Origin: Pelagibacterales bacterium SAG-MED49
GTDB taxonomy: Bacteria; Pseudomonadota; Alphaproteobacteria; Pelagibacterales; Pelagibacteraceae
Assembly: GCA_014653365.1 (NCBI GenBank)
Contig: JACWEQ010000001.1
Location: 124,001-188,000 of the forward strand
Reading direction: 5' to 3'
DNA: 64,000 nucleotides
Made by a program: the position numbers and the translations under genes. Of the stretch, positions 33,017 to 43,600 are shown piece by piece; position 1 is the first letter of the stretch; the number at the start of each line of letters is the position of its first letter. The notes beneath the pieces are model-generated. The model did not search any database. It was given only the letters and a program-made list of their open reading frames with translations, and was not told the origin of the DNA.

Positions 33017-33045
33017 GTTAAAAAATTATTTCAAATTTATTACAC
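33017..33045 (-). promoter_or_regulatory. Candidate triple-half-site Pho box upstream of olsB/olsA-like operon
   Basis: Minus strand GTGTAAT-N4-TTGAAAT-N4-TTTTAAC, exact 11-bp period. Confidence 0.6.
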
Positions 33046-33054
33046 AATAATATT

Positions 33055-34203
33055 ATGGATTTACTTACTATTTTTTTTATTATCGTCATAATAGTATTAG
33101 GTTATTTTTTAGTTAAAAAAAATGTAAAACCTGAAAACACTGCTACTGTTGAAAACAAATCTAATAAAAACGATTTAAGTAAAAGAGTTATAATTGAAGA
33201 ATTAGAAGATCAATTTTTTGCATTAGATAGGTATAATCAAATTAAATATCTTAATAAAAGTGCAAAACAGCGATTTGGGCAAAATCTAATAGACAAAAAT
33301 ATATCTACTGTAATCAGAGATACCAAACTACTTGAGTCAATAGAAAAAACTATTGAGACACAGGTGACCCAAAATATTGACGTTGAAATTAACCTTCCGT
33401 CATATCAACTTTACAAAATTTACATCATTCCTGGACCTACATATTTGTTTCCAGAAAATAATTCTGTTGTTTTGTTTTTGAAAGATTTTACAGAAATTAC
33501 AAAAGCTCAAAAATTTAAAACAGATTTTGTTGCTAACGTTAGCCACGAGTTAAGAACACCTTTAGTCTCTATAAAAAGTTCTTTAGAAACTATTTTGGGG
33601 CCAGCATCAGATGATGCAAAAGCTCAAAAGAAATTCATGAAAATTATGTTAGATCAAGTTGTAAGAATGGAGAATTTAATTAATGATTTGTTAATATTAA
33701 GTAGAATTGAACTTGAAGAACATATCAAACCAAACCAAATTGTAGATATTAATGATATTGTTTTAAATATTAAAAGTAATTTTGAGTTACCTCTAAAAAA
33801 GAAAAAACTAAATTTAAAAGTTAATTTAATGCAGCCAACATTAGTGTATGGAGACACCGATAAACTTTTTACTGTTTTTTCTAACCTAATTGATAATGCA
33901 ATAAAGTATTCAGAGGAAAATAAAAATATAATAATAAAAAGTGAAGATTGTGATGGTAAGTTAATAGATAAACATTTAATGATTAGTGTAAAAGATTATG
34001 GAATAGGTATCCCACAGGAATTTATTCCAAGAATTACTGAAAGATTTTTTAGAGTTGATACTGAAAAAAGTAAAAAAATTGGTGGCACAGGTTTAGGGTT
34101 AGCAATTATGAAACATATAATCACCCAACATAGAGGAGATTATGAGATTCTTAGTTCTGTTAACAAAGGCACAGAAATAAAAATTTATCTTCTAACAAAA
34201 TAG
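33055..34203 (+). CDS. phoR: Phosphate regulon sensor kinase PhoR
   Basis: N-terminal TM, PAS, FVANVSHELRTPLVSIKSSLETI, IGGTGLGLAIMKHI; upstream of pst-phoU-phoB. Confidence 0.92.
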   Translation: MDLLTIFFIIVIIVLGYFLVKKNVKPENTATVENKSNKNDLSKRVIIEELEDQFFALDRYNQIKYLNKSAKQRFGQNLIDKNISTVIRDTKLLESIEKTIETQVTQNIDVEINLPSYQLYKIYIIPGPTYLFPENNSVVLFLKDFTEITKAQKFKTDFVANVSHELRTPLVSIKSSLETILGPASDDAKAQKKFMKIMLDQVVRMENLINDLLILSRIELEEHIKPNQIVDINDIVLNIKSNFELPLKKKKLNLKVNLMQPTLVYGDTDKLFTVFSNLIDNAIKYSEENKNIIIKSEDCDGKLIDKHLMISVKDYGIGIPQEFIPRITERFFRVDTEKSKKIGGTGLGLAIMKHIITQHRGDYEILSSVNKGTEIKIYLLTK

Positions 34204-34298
34204 CAAAAACTAAAAAAGTGTTAAAAATTAAATAAGATACGTTAATAATTTAACAAATCTTTTGTTGATTATTGTTACAGTTTATTTAAATTTTTTGA

Positions 34299-34907
34299 AT
34301 GTTAAAAATATTTAAAAGTATTTTAATTTCATTTGTTTTTATTTTCTCATCAATTTTGAATAGTTATTCTTTAGATATTTCAACAATTTTGAGAAATCAA
34401 CAATTAACCGTGTTTGATATAGGTGTCTTTAGATTGCAGGAGGATTTAAAAAAAACCTATCCGGTAATAAAGCAGCATTCTGCTGCTAAGTATGAGGAAA
34501 TTTATTTGGATGTTGTTTCATCTTGGTGGAGAAATAGTGTGGATATGCTTGTATCTATACCAATGAAAGAGGGCCTCGATAAATCTACTTATATGTCTGA
34601 CTCATTTAGATGCAGAAATATATTTAATTCTGTTAGGGACCATCTTTTAAAAGATCAAAATTTGAGTAATTATAGGTACACTATGGCAACAAGTTATCTT
34701 ACTTCAATATTCTCAACACCATCTAATTGGCCTAAATGGAGATACGATCCAATGGTATTAGAAGAACTTGTAAATTTAGTTAGACTTGAAGTTACTTTAT
34801 ACCCTACACCTGACCTCGCTTTTAGTAATGATTCTAATCCTGTTTCTTGCAAAGGGGGCTTAGAAACTGAAACTAATGAGATAGTTATCTCAATGAAATA
34901 CAACTAA
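34299..34907 (+). CDS. Secreted protein of unknown function between phoR and pstS
   Basis: Signal peptide MLKIFKSILISFVFIFSSILNSYS; 202 aa; no family recognised. Confidence 0.75.
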   Translation: MLKIFKSILISFVFIFSSILNSYSLDISTILRNQQLTVFDIGVFRLQEDLKKTYPVIKQHSAAKYEEIYLDVVSSWWRNSVDMLVSIPMKEGLDKSTYMSDSFRCRNIFNSVRDHLLKDQNLSNYRYTMATSYLTSIFSTPSNWPKWRYDPMVLEELVNLVRLEVTLYPTPDLAFSNDSNPVSCKGGLETETNEIVISMKYN

Positions 34908-34928
34908 AAAGTTATCATTTTAACAAAA

Positions 34929-34946
34929 GTGTAACAAATCTGTAAT
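34929..34946 (+). promoter_or_regulatory. Pho box upstream of pstS
   Basis: GTGTAAC-AAAT-CTGTAAT, 11-bp period, just upstream of pstS. Confidence 0.75.
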
Positions 34947-35013
34947 ATTAAAGATTCAATGAATTTGTACTAGTCGATCATCTTTTAATTAATTAATGAA
35001 AGGATTAAAGATA

Positions 35014-36045
35014 ATGAAAAAACTAACTATAATAATTGCTTCACTAGTTGCACTAACAATTGCAACAGTTGCACAAGCAAGAGATCAAATAAAAATAGTT
35101 GGTTCATCTACAGTATTCCCTTATGCGACTGTTGTTGCTGAAAGATTTGGTGGTTCAGGATTTAAAACTCCTGTGATCGAATCTACTGGAACTGGTGGAG
35201 GAGCTAAACTGTTCTGTGCTGGTGTTGGTGAGAACCATCCAGATATAACAAATGCATCAAGAGCCATGAAAGATAAAGAAAAAGCTCTATGTAAAAAAAA
35301 TGGTGTTAATGAAATCGTTGAAATCGTAATTGGTAATGACGGTATTACTTTAGCATACAGCTTAGATGCAAAACCAGTAAACTTTACTAAAGAACAATTG
35401 TATTTAGCACTAGCTGCTCATACAGTTGTTGATGGTAAATTAGTTCCAAATATTTATAAAACTTGGGACCAAATTGACTCTAGTTTACCAAAACAAAAAA
35501 TTTCAGTAATGATCCCTCCAGGAACTTCTGGAACAAGAGATGCTTGGAATTCTTTGGTAATGAAAAAAGGTATGACTAAAGAAGCTAAAGCTCTTTACAA
35601 AGCAGGTTTTGAAGCTGGAAACAAAAAATATAAAAAACCACAAAAACTTTACAGAGAAGATGGTGCTGCAATTGAGGTAGGTGAAAATGATAGTTTAATT
35701 ATCCAAAAACTTACTCAAGATAAAGATATGTTTGGTTTCTTTGGTTTCAGTTATTTCTTAGCTGCTAAAGATAAACTTCAAGCTGCAAGTATTGAAGGTG
35801 GTCAACCTTCTTTAGAATCTATTCAAGATTACAGCTATGCAGTTGCAAGACCTTTATTTTTCTACGTTAAAAAGGCTCACGTTGGTGTGATCCCTGGTTT
35901 GCATGAATTTGTAAAAGAATTCACTACAACTAAAGCGATAGGTAAAAGAGGTTATTTAGCTGATATTGGATTAGTTCCATTAGATAAGAAGTTGTATAAA
36001 ACAACTAGAACTAATGCGAAAGATCTAGTTGCAATGGCTGATTAA
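35014..36045 (+). CDS. pstS: Phosphate ABC transporter substrate-binding protein
   Basis: KIVGSSTVFPYA, ESTGTGGGAKLFC, PPGTSGTRDAW. ORF track start 34996; ATG 35014 preferred (SD AAGGA, signal peptide MKKLTIIIASL). Confidence 0.96.
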   Translation: MKKLTIIIASLVALTIATVAQARDQIKIVGSSTVFPYATVVAERFGGSGFKTPVIESTGTGGGAKLFCAGVGENHPDITNASRAMKDKEKALCKKNGVNEIVEIVIGNDGITLAYSLDAKPVNFTKEQLYLALAAHTVVDGKLVPNIYKTWDQIDSSLPKQKISVMIPPGTSGTRDAWNSLVMKKGMTKEAKALYKAGFEAGNKKYKKPQKLYREDGAAIEVGENDSLIIQKLTQDKDMFGFFGFSYFLAAKDKLQAASIEGGQPSLESIQDYSYAVARPLFFYVKKAHVGVIPGLHEFVKEFTTTKAIGKRGYLADIGLVPLDKKLYKTTRTNAKDLVAMAD

Positions 36046-36073
36046 TTAAATCTGGTTAACAAATAAAGATTAA

Positions 36074-36099
36074 GGGGTCTTTTTAGACCCCTTTTTTTT
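36074..36099 (+). terminator. Intrinsic terminator between pstS and pstC
   Basis: GGGGTCT-TTTT-AGACCCC followed by T8. Confidence 0.94.
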
Positions 36100-36132
36100 A
36101 AGAAGGTGTAAAATAAAACTTTAGGAGATTCT

Positions 36133-37518
36133 TTGAACTTAGTCATATTCATCTTTATAGTACTTCTTGGTTTTACTAGTTACTATTTTGGAAGAAAAAA
36201 AGCATACACAATTCAATCAACTAATAAAAGATTAACAGCGCTCCCACAATTCTATGGATACTATCTTGCTATATGGTGTGCTATTCCAGCATTTATTATT
36301 TATTCTTTATGGGCAATTTTTGAACCAACGATCGTAAAACTATTAATTTTAAGTGACTATGCAAATCAAGGTTATCTCGATGACGAATTAAATTTAATTT
36401 ATGAAAAGACAAAAGCACTTTCACGTGGTCAATTTACAGGAGAGGTTACATCTTTTATCCAAACATCTTCAGAAAAATATTTAAATCTTCGTTCAATAGC
36501 TCAAAGCTCAAAAGTTGTTATAGTTTTATGTATTATTATTGCTTCTGTAGCTTATGCATACAAAAGAATCTCATCGAATAATCGAACGAGAGAACCAGTA
36601 GAAAAGTTTTTTAACGCAGTTTTATTTACTGCTTCTTTAGCTGCAATTTTAACTACTGTTGGAATTGTCTTTTCATTGATATTTCAAACAATAGATTTTT
36701 TTAAAGTAATCCCTTTGTTTGACTTTGTTTTTGGAACACATTGGTATCCTGCAAAAGCTTTTGTAAGAGACTCCTCCGAGGCTTTGGATCCAACTATGTA
36801 TTCAGATACTTTTGGTGCGGTTCCAATTTTTGCAGGTACTTTTTTTATAGCTTTTATTGCAATGTGTGTTGCTATCCCAATTGGACTAATGAGCGGTATA
36901 TATTTAGCTGAGTATGCATCATATAAAGTGAGACAGTACGCTAAACCTTTAATAGAGATCTTAGCAGGTATACCAACAGTGGTTTATGGTTTTTTTGCAG
37001 CTTTAACTGTTGGACCATTTTTAAAAGATATAGGAACTGCAATGGGACTAGAAGTATCTGCTGAGAGTGCTCTTGCTGCTGGTGGAGTGATGGGAATTAT
37101 GATTATTCCATTTATATCTAGTCTTAGTGACGATGTTATTACAAGTGTTCCTCAAAGTCTTAGAGATGGAAGTTATGCAATGGGTGCAACTAAATCAGAG
37201 ACAATTAAAAAAGTTATTTTTCCTGCAGCCTTACCTGGAATTGTTGGATCAATATTATTAGGTGTTTCAAGAGCAATAGGTGAAACAATGATTGTAGTGA
37301 TGGCATCTGGATTAGCTGCGAACTTAACTTTAAATCCACTAGAGTCTACCTCAACAATTACTGCACAAATTGTTGTCATTTTAATTGGTGACCAAGCATT
37401 TGGAGATCCAAAAACGCAAGCTGCATTTGCTTTAGGTATGTCATTATTTATAGTGACTTTGTGTTTAAACATTGTGGCTTTAAGAGTAGTTAAAAAATAT
37501 AGAGAAAAATATGAATAA
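36133..37518 (+). CDS. pstC: Phosphate ABC transporter permease PstC (probable TTG start)
   Basis: AGIPTVVYGFFAALTVGPFL, AMGATKSETIKKVIFPAALPGIVGSILLGVSRAIGETMIV. Confidence 0.94.
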   Translation: MNLVIFIFIVLLGFTSYYFGRKKAYTIQSTNKRLTALPQFYGYYLAIWCAIPAFIIYSLWAIFEPTIVKLLILSDYANQGYLDDELNLIYEKTKALSRGQFTGEVTSFIQTSSEKYLNLRSIAQSSKVVIVLCIIIASVAYAYKRISSNNRTREPVEKFFNAVLFTASLAAILTTVGIVFSLIFQTIDFFKVIPLFDFVFGTHWYPAKAFVRDSSEALDPTMYSDTFGAVPIFAGTFFIAFIAMCVAIPIGLMSGIYLAEYASYKVRQYAKPLIEILAGIPTVVYGFFAALTVGPFLKDIGTAMGLEVSAESALAAGGVMGIMIIPFISSLSDDVITSVPQSLRDGSYAMGATKSETIKKVIFPAALPGIVGSILLGVSRAIGETMIVVMASGLAANLTLNPLESTSTITAQIVVILIGDQAFGDPKTQAAFALGMSLFIVTLCLNIVALRVVKKYREKYE

Positions 37519-38779
37519 AAATAAAGAAAAACTGTTAGCAAAAAGATATTCCTCAGAAAAAAGATTTCAGTTTTTGGGTAAAAGTGCAATTTTTATGGCA
37601 CTTCTGTTTTTAGCATTTTTTATATTTAAAATTTTTTCAACCGGTTATACGGCTTTTCAAAAAACTTGGTTGATAGTACCTGTCAATTTTGATGTTGAAA
37701 CTATGTATTTAGATGCAAATCCGTCCAAAGAGGATTTGGAAGACGCTGATTATTTTGAAATATCACTCCAGTCAATGTTTAACTTAGATAAAAATGCAAA
37801 TGAGAAACAGCAAAATGAATTAAAAAAAATGGTTTCTTATTTCTTTGAAAGAGAAATTAAACAAGAATTGATTAACGATCCAAGTTTACTAGGTAAAACA
37901 AAAGAGATTTATTTAACTGCATCAGATGATTTAGATCAGGTATTCAAGGGAAATTATCCAAGAGATTTACCTGAAAAGCAAAGAAGAGTTACTGATTATC
38001 AACTAAAAATTTTTGATCAACTTGTAGAACAAGGAAAAGTTGAAAGTAAATTTAATTTAAGTTTCTTTACTTATCCAGACTCTCGTGAAGCTGAGTTAGC
38101 TGGTATTGCAAGTTCATTTATGGGTTCTATATTTTCAATTTTAGTTTGTTTAGCTATTGCTTTTCCAGTAGCTGTTTTAGCAGCAATATACTTAGAAGAG
38201 TTTGCCCCCAAAAATAGATTTACAGATTTTATTGAGGTAAATATTAATAATTTAGCAGCAGTACCATCCATTGTATTTGGTCTTTTAGGTTTGGGAATTT
38301 TATTAGCAGTATTTCAATTACCAAGATCAACACCTTTAGTTGGTGGAATAACCTTATCTTTGATGACTTTGCCAACGATTATTATTGCTTGTAGAGCGTC
38401 TTTAAAAGCAGTGCCACCAAGCATAAGAGAAGCAGCTCTAGCAATGGGAGCTAGCCGTATGCAAACTACAATGCATCATACAGTACCTTTGTCAATGCCA
38501 GGTACGCTGTCAGGAACTATTATTGGATTAGCTCAAGCATTGGGTGAAACAGCGCCATTAATTTTAATTGGTATGGTAGCTTTTGTAAACACTATCCCCG
38601 GCTCACCAATGGACCCTGCTGCAAGTTTGCCTGTTCAAATTTATATTTGGGCTGAAAGTGCTGAGAGAGGATTTGTTGAAAAAGTTTCAGCTTGTATAAT
38701 GGTTTTACTTGGTTTTTTAATAATTATGAATTTGTTCGCACAAATAATAAGACATAAATTTGAAAAAAAATGGAGTTAA
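37511..38779 (+). CDS. pstA: Phosphate ABC transporter permease PstA
   Basis: [61 protein letters not shown]; large N-terminal insertion. Confidence 0.94.
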   Translation: MNKNKEKLLAKRYSSEKRFQFLGKSAIFMALLFLAFFIFKIFSTGYTAFQKTWLIVPVNFDVETMYLDANPSKEDLEDADYFEISLQSMFNLDKNANEKQQNELKKMVSYFFEREIKQELINDPSLLGKTKEIYLTASDDLDQVFKGNYPRDLPEKQRRVTDYQLKIFDQLVEQGKVESKFNLSFFTYPDSREAELAGIASSFMGSIFSILVCLAIAFPVAVLAAIYLEEFAPKNRFTDFIEVNINNLAAVPSIVFGLLGLGILLAVFQLPRSTPLVGGITLSLMTLPTIIIACRASLKAVPPSIREAALAMGASRMQTTMHHTVPLSMPGTLSGTIIGLAQALGETAPLILIGMVAFVNTIPGSPMDPAASLPVQIYIWAESAERGFVEKVSACIMVLLGFLIIMNLFAQIIRHKFEKKWS

Positions 38780-38780
38780 T

Positions 38781-39536
38781 ATGATAAAGATTAGTGCAAA
38801 AAATGTTGATGTTTTTTATGGAAAAAAACAAGCCTTGTTTAATATAAATTTAGACATTGAAGAAAATCAAGTAACAGCCTTAATTGGACCATCAGGATGT
38901 GGTAAATCTACTTTTTTAAGATGTTTAAATAGAATGAATGATGTAATCGATATATGTAAAGTTCAAGGAGAGATAGTTATAAATGATTTTAATATCAACG
39001 ATAAAGGGTGTGACGTAGTAAGGTTGCGAGAAAAAATTGGAATGGTTTTTCAAAAACCAAATCCATTTCCAAAAACATTATACGAAAATATTTCTTATGG
39101 TCCTTCAATACACGGAATGGCTCAATCAAAACAAGAAATGGATGAAATAGTTGAGATAAGTTTAAAAAAAGCTGCACTCTGGGAAGAAGTAAAAGATAGA
39201 CTTCATGAACCTGGAACAGGTTTGTCTGGTGGTCAACAACAAAGGCTATGTATAGCAAGAGCTATTTCAGTACAACCGGAGGTCATCTTAATGGACGAAC
39301 CTTGTTCTGCTTTAGATCCTATTGCTACAGCTCAAATAGAAGAGCTAATTGATGAATTAAAGAAAGAACATACAATTATTATTGTTACTCACTCTATGGC
39401 TCAAGCAGCAAGGGTCTCACAAAGAACAGGTTTTTTCCATTTAGGAGAATTGATAGAACATGGATTAACTGATAAAATATTTAAGAATCCAGATAATACA
39501 AAAACGCAAGATTATATTACAGGGAGGTTTGGCTAA
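38781..39536 (+). CDS. pstB: Phosphate ABC transporter ATP-binding protein PstB
   Basis: [34 protein letters not shown]. Start MIKISAKN at 38781 favoured (GGAG upstream). Confidence 0.96.
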   Translation: MIKISAKNVDVFYGKKQALFNINLDIEENQVTALIGPSGCGKSTFLRCLNRMNDVIDICKVQGEIVINDFNINDKGCDVVRLREKIGMVFQKPNPFPKTLYENISYGPSIHGMAQSKQEMDEIVEISLKKAALWEEVKDRLHEPGTGLSGGQQQRLCIARAISVQPEVILMDEPCSALDPIATAQIEELIDELKKEHTIIIVTHSMAQAARVSQRTGFFHLGELIEHGLTDKIFKNPDNTKTQDYITGRFG

Positions 39537-40243
39537 TGTCGGAAGCACCACACACAGTAAAATCCTATGAGGAAGAACTTAAAAATTTAAATAGCAATAT
39601 TGTTAAGATGGGCGGCTTTTGTGAAGAAGCTTTAGTAAAAGCCACTCAAGCTATAATATCGAGAAATAGTGATAATGCTGAAACTGTTATTAAAAATGAC
39701 GAAAAAATTGATAAATTTGAAACTTTAGTTGAACAGCAGGTTGTAAACTTAATTGCCTTAAGACAACCAATGGCAATTGATCTTCGAGAGACCGTTACTG
39801 CATTAAAAATATCTTCTGATCTTGAACGAATAGGTGATTTAGCAAAAAATATTTCAAAAAGAACTCTTTTATTAAATGAAAATTTACCAAAAAATTTAAT
39901 TGATGCACTTGTTAGAGTTTCATCAAATGTTCAAAAACAACTCAAATCTATTTTAGATGCATATTTAGATAGGTCATCTGCTATGGCTGTAAATGTCTGG
40001 GAAGGTGATGAATATATAGATGATTTAACTAATTTATGTATGCAAGAGGTAATAAAATATTTGAAGGAAAATGAAAAAAATCTAGATGATGGTACTCATT
40101 TACTATTTGTTACTAAAAATATTGAACGTATAGGTGATCATACAACTAATATAGCAGAACAAATTTATTATTTAGTTACTGGTGAATATTTAGAAGGTGA
40201 TAGACCCAAGGGCACAGAGCCAGTAGTAACAGGAGAAAAATAA
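39536..40243 (+). CDS. phoU: Phosphate transport regulator PhoU
   Basis: LRETVTALKISSDLERIGDLAKNI and NIERIGDHTTNIAE repeats. Confidence 0.96.
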   Translation: MSEAPHTVKSYEEELKNLNSNIVKMGGFCEEALVKATQAIISRNSDNAETVIKNDEKIDKFETLVEQQVVNLIALRQPMAIDLRETVTALKISSDLERIGDLAKNISKRTLLLNENLPKNLIDALVRVSSNVQKQLKSILDAYLDRSSAMAVNVWEGDEYIDDLTNLCMQEVIKYLKENEKNLDDGTHLLFVTKNIERIGDHTTNIAEQIYYLVTGEYLEGDRPKGTEPVVTGEK

Positions 40244-40246
40244 AAA

Positions 40247-40930
40247 ATGTCAGCTCATGTTTTTATAGCTGAAGATGAAACCTCTATAGTTACTCTTTTA
40301 AAATATAACTTAGAGAAAGAAGGTCATAAAGTTAGCTTCTGTGAAAATGGAGAGGAAGCTCTTAAACAAATTAAAGACAAGCAACCTGATTTGATTTTGA
40401 TGGACTGGATGCTTCCAGATTTGTCAGGTGTTGAAATATGTAAGAATTTAAAAAAAGATAAAAAATATAATGATATACCGGTAATAATGTTAACAGCAAA
40501 AGGTGAGGAAGAAGATAAATTAAAAGCATTTGATACAGGTGCAGATGATTACGTCACTAAACCATTTAGTCAAAAAGAACTCAATGCTAGAATAAAATCA
40601 TTGTTAAGAAGGTCAAAACCACAGGTATCTGTTGATGTTGTTGAATTTACTGACTTAAAAATTGATAGAATTACAAAACGTGTTTACAGAAAAAATACTG
40701 AAATTTCATTAGGACCTACTGAGTTTAAATTACTAGATTTTTTTATTAAAAATCCAAAAAGAGTTTATTCGCGGGAGCAGCTCCTGAATAATGTTTGGGG
40801 AGAAAATATTTATGTAGAGTCAAGAACTGTTGATGTTCATATACGAAGATTAAGGCAAGCAATCAATATTGAAAATACGAAGCCATTAATTAGAACAGTT
40901 AGGTCTGCAGGTTATTCTTTAGAATCTTGA
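40247..40930 (+). CDS. phoB: Phosphate regulon response regulator PhoB
   Basis: OmpR-family: LILMDWMLPDLSGVEICK, GADDYVTKPF, winged helix C-terminus. Confidence 0.95.
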   Translation: MSAHVFIAEDETSIVTLLKYNLEKEGHKVSFCENGEEALKQIKDKQPDLILMDWMLPDLSGVEICKNLKKDKKYNDIPVIMLTAKGEEEDKLKAFDTGADDYVTKPFSQKELNARIKSLLRRSKPQVSVDVVEFTDLKIDRITKRVYRKNTEISLGPTEFKLLDFFIKNPKRVYSREQLLNNVWGENIYVESRTVDVHIRRLRQAINIENTKPLIRTVRSAGYSLES

Positions 40931-41436
40931 AGGTCTTTGGGTCTAATGAATTCTTTAAGCAAACCATTTTTATCTAATTGACTCCAATTATTAAAATTAA
41001 AATGAATTTTTGCAAATGCAGCAGTTGGAAATTTATAATTTAATAATTTAAAATGATTATTATTTTGATTGTTTGTTATAGATTTAACTAAATTTCTTAC
41101 TGCTGGTTCATGATTGATTAATAAAACTGATCTAAATTTTTTTGGTATTTCTTTAATCGTATCAATAATTATATCTTCACTTGTAAGATACAACTTTTTT
41201 GAAGATATGATTTTTTTTGGTTTTTCAATTTTTTTTAACAAAATTTTCAGTGTTTTTACTGTTCTTTTTGACGACGAAACTAGGACATAATCAAATTTAT
41301 ATTTTCTTTTAACAAAAAATTCACAAACCTTTTTTGCATTTTTCTTGCCTCGTTTGTTCAAAGATCTATCGTAATCATCTATAGTGAGATCATGCCAGCT
41401 AGATTTTGCGTGTCGCATGACATATAATTTAAACAT
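40912..41436 (-). CDS. Histidine phosphatase family protein SixA-like
   Basis: LYVMRHAKSSWHD, NKRGKKNA, LLINHEPAV. Confidence 0.88.
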   Translation of the reverse strand: MFKLYVMRHAKSSWHDLTIDDYDRSLNKRGKKNAKKVCEFFVKRKYKFDYVLVSSSKRTVKTLKILLKKIEKPKKIISSKKLYLTSEDIIIDTIKEIPKKFRSVLLINHEPAVRNLVKSITNNQNNNHFKLLNYKFPTAAFAKIHFNFNNWSQLDKNGLLKEFIRPKDLQDSKE

Positions 41437-41449
41437 ATAGCGTAAATAT

Positions 41450-43600
41450 ATGACTGCATTAAAAAAACAACTTAAAGAAGAGTTAAAATCTAAATATATT
41501 AATAGAGAGCTATCTTGGCTTAAATTTAACGAAAGAGTACTTCTGGAAGCTCAAGATCTAGATAATCCTCTTTACGAAAGAGTTAAATTTTTATCCATTG
41601 CTGGCTCAAATTTAGATGAATTTTTTATGGTTCGAGTTGCTGGATTATATAGCCAAATTAAGCAAGATGTAGATTCGCTTAGTTCTGACGGTTTAACTCC
41701 AGATGAACAAATGGCTGACGTTATAGTAGAAACAAAAAACCTTCTTAATAAACAAAATAAGATTTATACAGATCTAATATCTCGATTGAAAAAAACCAAT
41801 ATAAGTTTAATCAAGCCAGAAAATCTCAATAAATCAGATCAAAAAAAACTATTACAAACCTTTAATGAAGAAATTTATCCATTATTGACACCGTCAGCAA
41901 TTGATCCTGCTCATCCTTTTCCTTTTATAGCAAACCAAGGAAGAGCTCTTGTAATGAAATTAAAAAAGAGAAATAAAAAAAGAGTTTTAAATTCTATAAT
42001 AGTTATACCTAAAGCTTTACCCAGATTTATTGAGATTCAACGAGGTAAAAATTTTATGAAATATGTCATTATTGATGATGTCATAAGTTTTTTTGCTTCA
42101 GAAATTTTTCCAGACCACAACTTAGAAAAAAAAATGTTGTTTAGAGTTATTAGAGATAGTGATGTTGAAATTCAAGAGGAAGCGGAAGATTTAGTTAGAT
42201 CTTTTGAGCTTGCATTAAAAAGAAGAAGAACTGGAGATATTGTTCGATTAGAAATTCTAAAAAATAGTAATAAAGAATTAGTTAAGTTTATTGTTAATAA
42301 ATTAAAAGTAAATCAAAACTATATTTATGAAATTGAGGGACTTGTAGGCATTCAAGATATAGATCAAATTTGTAAAATTAAAAACCCTAAGCTGAGATTT
42401 AAACATTTTAACCCAAGAGAAGTCGATAGATTAAAAGAATTTAATAATAATTTTTTTGACACTATTAAAAAAAAAGATTTGATTGTTCATCATCCATTTG
42501 AAACATTTGATGCTGTAATTGAATTTTTAAGTCAAGCCGCTTATGATAAAAAAGTTATAGCAATAAAACAAACTCTATATAGAACCACTTTAGATTCTCC
42601 TATAGTTAAAGCTTTAATATTGGCTGCTGAAAATGGAAAAACTGTAACTGCTTTAATAGAAATTAAAGCAAGATTTGATGAAGAGGCTAATATACAACTT
42701 TCGAGAAGTTTAGAAAAAGCAGGTGTGCAGATAGTCTATGGTTTTGCAAAATATAAAACTCACGCAAAATCATCGTTAATATTGAGAAGAGAAAGTGGTA
42801 AAATTCAAACTTACATTCATTTAGGAACGGGTAATTATCACCCTGTTAATGCTAAAATTTATACAGATTTATCATTATTTAGTTCAGATAAAAAATTGGC
42901 GTCTGATGTAGAAAAATTTTTTAATTATGTAACTGGATATGCAAAACCAAGAAATCTAAATAAAATTTCTATATCTCCTATAAATCTTAGAAATACATTA
43001 AATTCTAACATTGATCGAGAAATTTCAAATGCAAAAAAAGGAAAAAAAGCTGAAATATGGGCAAAAATGAACTCATTGGTTGACCCGCTGATAATTGATA
43101 AACTTTATGAGGCTTCAAATGTTGGTGTTAGGATATTTTTATCTGTTAGAGGAGTTTGCTGTCTAAGACCAGGGATCAAAAATAAATCGGAACATATAAT
43201 AGTTAAAAGTATTATTGGCAGATTTTTAGAACATTCAAGAATTTATTGTTTTTCTAATGGTAACAAAATGCCTAGTAGAGATGCAAAAGTTTTCATTTCT
43301 TCAGCAGATTTAATGCCAAGAAATCTAAATAGAAGAATCGAACTTCTAGTGCCAATTGAAAATCAAACAGTTCATGAACAAGTTTTAGATCAAATTATGT
43401 TAGCTAATTATCTTGATCAAAAACAAAGTTGGCTACTCGATGCAAGTGGTAATTACAAAAAAATTAAATATAGTGGAAGTGATTCTTTTTCAGCACATGA
43501 TTATTTTATGAATAATCCTAGTTTGTCTGGAAGAGGTAAAGCTAAACTAAAAATGCAACCAAAAAAACTAAATTTAAAGTTAATAAAAAGTGGAATTTAA
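41450..43600 (+). CDS. ppk1: Polyphosphate kinase 1
   Basis: YINRELSWLKFNERVLLEA, DPAHPFPFI, KQTLYRTT, HLGTGNYHP. Confidence 0.96.
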   Translation: MTALKKQLKEELKSKYINRELSWLKFNERVLLEAQDLDNPLYERVKFLSIAGSNLDEFFMVRVAGLYSQIKQDVDSLSSDGLTPDEQMADVIVETKNLLNKQNKIYTDLISRLKKTNISLIKPENLNKSDQKKLLQTFNEEIYPLLTPSAIDPAHPFPFIANQGRALVMKLKKRNKKRVLNSIIVIPKALPRFIEIQRGKNFMKYVIIDDVISFFASEIFPDHNLEKKMLFRVIRDSDVEIQEEAEDLVRSFELALKRRRTGDIVRLEILKNSNKELVKFIVNKLKVNQNYIYEIEGLVGIQDIDQICKIKNPKLRFKHFNPREVDRLKEFNNNFFDTIKKKDLIVHHPFETFDAVIEFLSQAAYDKKVIAIKQTLYRTTLDSPIVKALILAAENGKTVTALIEIKARFDEEANIQLSRSLEKAGVQIVYGFAKYKTHAKSSLILRRESGKIQTYIHLGTGNYHPVNAKIYTDLSLFSSDKKLASDVEKFFNYVTGYAKPRNLNKISISPINLRNTLNSNIDREISNAKKGKKAEIWAKMNSLVDPLIIDKLYEASNVGVRIFLSVRGVCCLRPGIKNKSEHIIVKSIIGRFLEHSRIYCFSNGNKMPSRDAKVFISSADLMPRNLNRRIELLVPIENQTVHEQVLDQIMLANYLDQKQSWLLDASGNYKKIKYSGSDSFSAHDYFMNNPSLSGRGKAKLKMQPKKLNLKLIKSGI

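Noticed and set aside
34240-34290. TTTAAC...TTTTGTT...GTTACAG cluster upstream of the unknown secreted gene
   Set aside because: Half-sites not consistently oriented or phased; could be regulatory but not distinguishable from AT-rich background.
37173-37589. - strand ORF of 138 aa opposite pstC/pstA
   Set aside because: Antisense shadow; pstC/pstA reading is certain.
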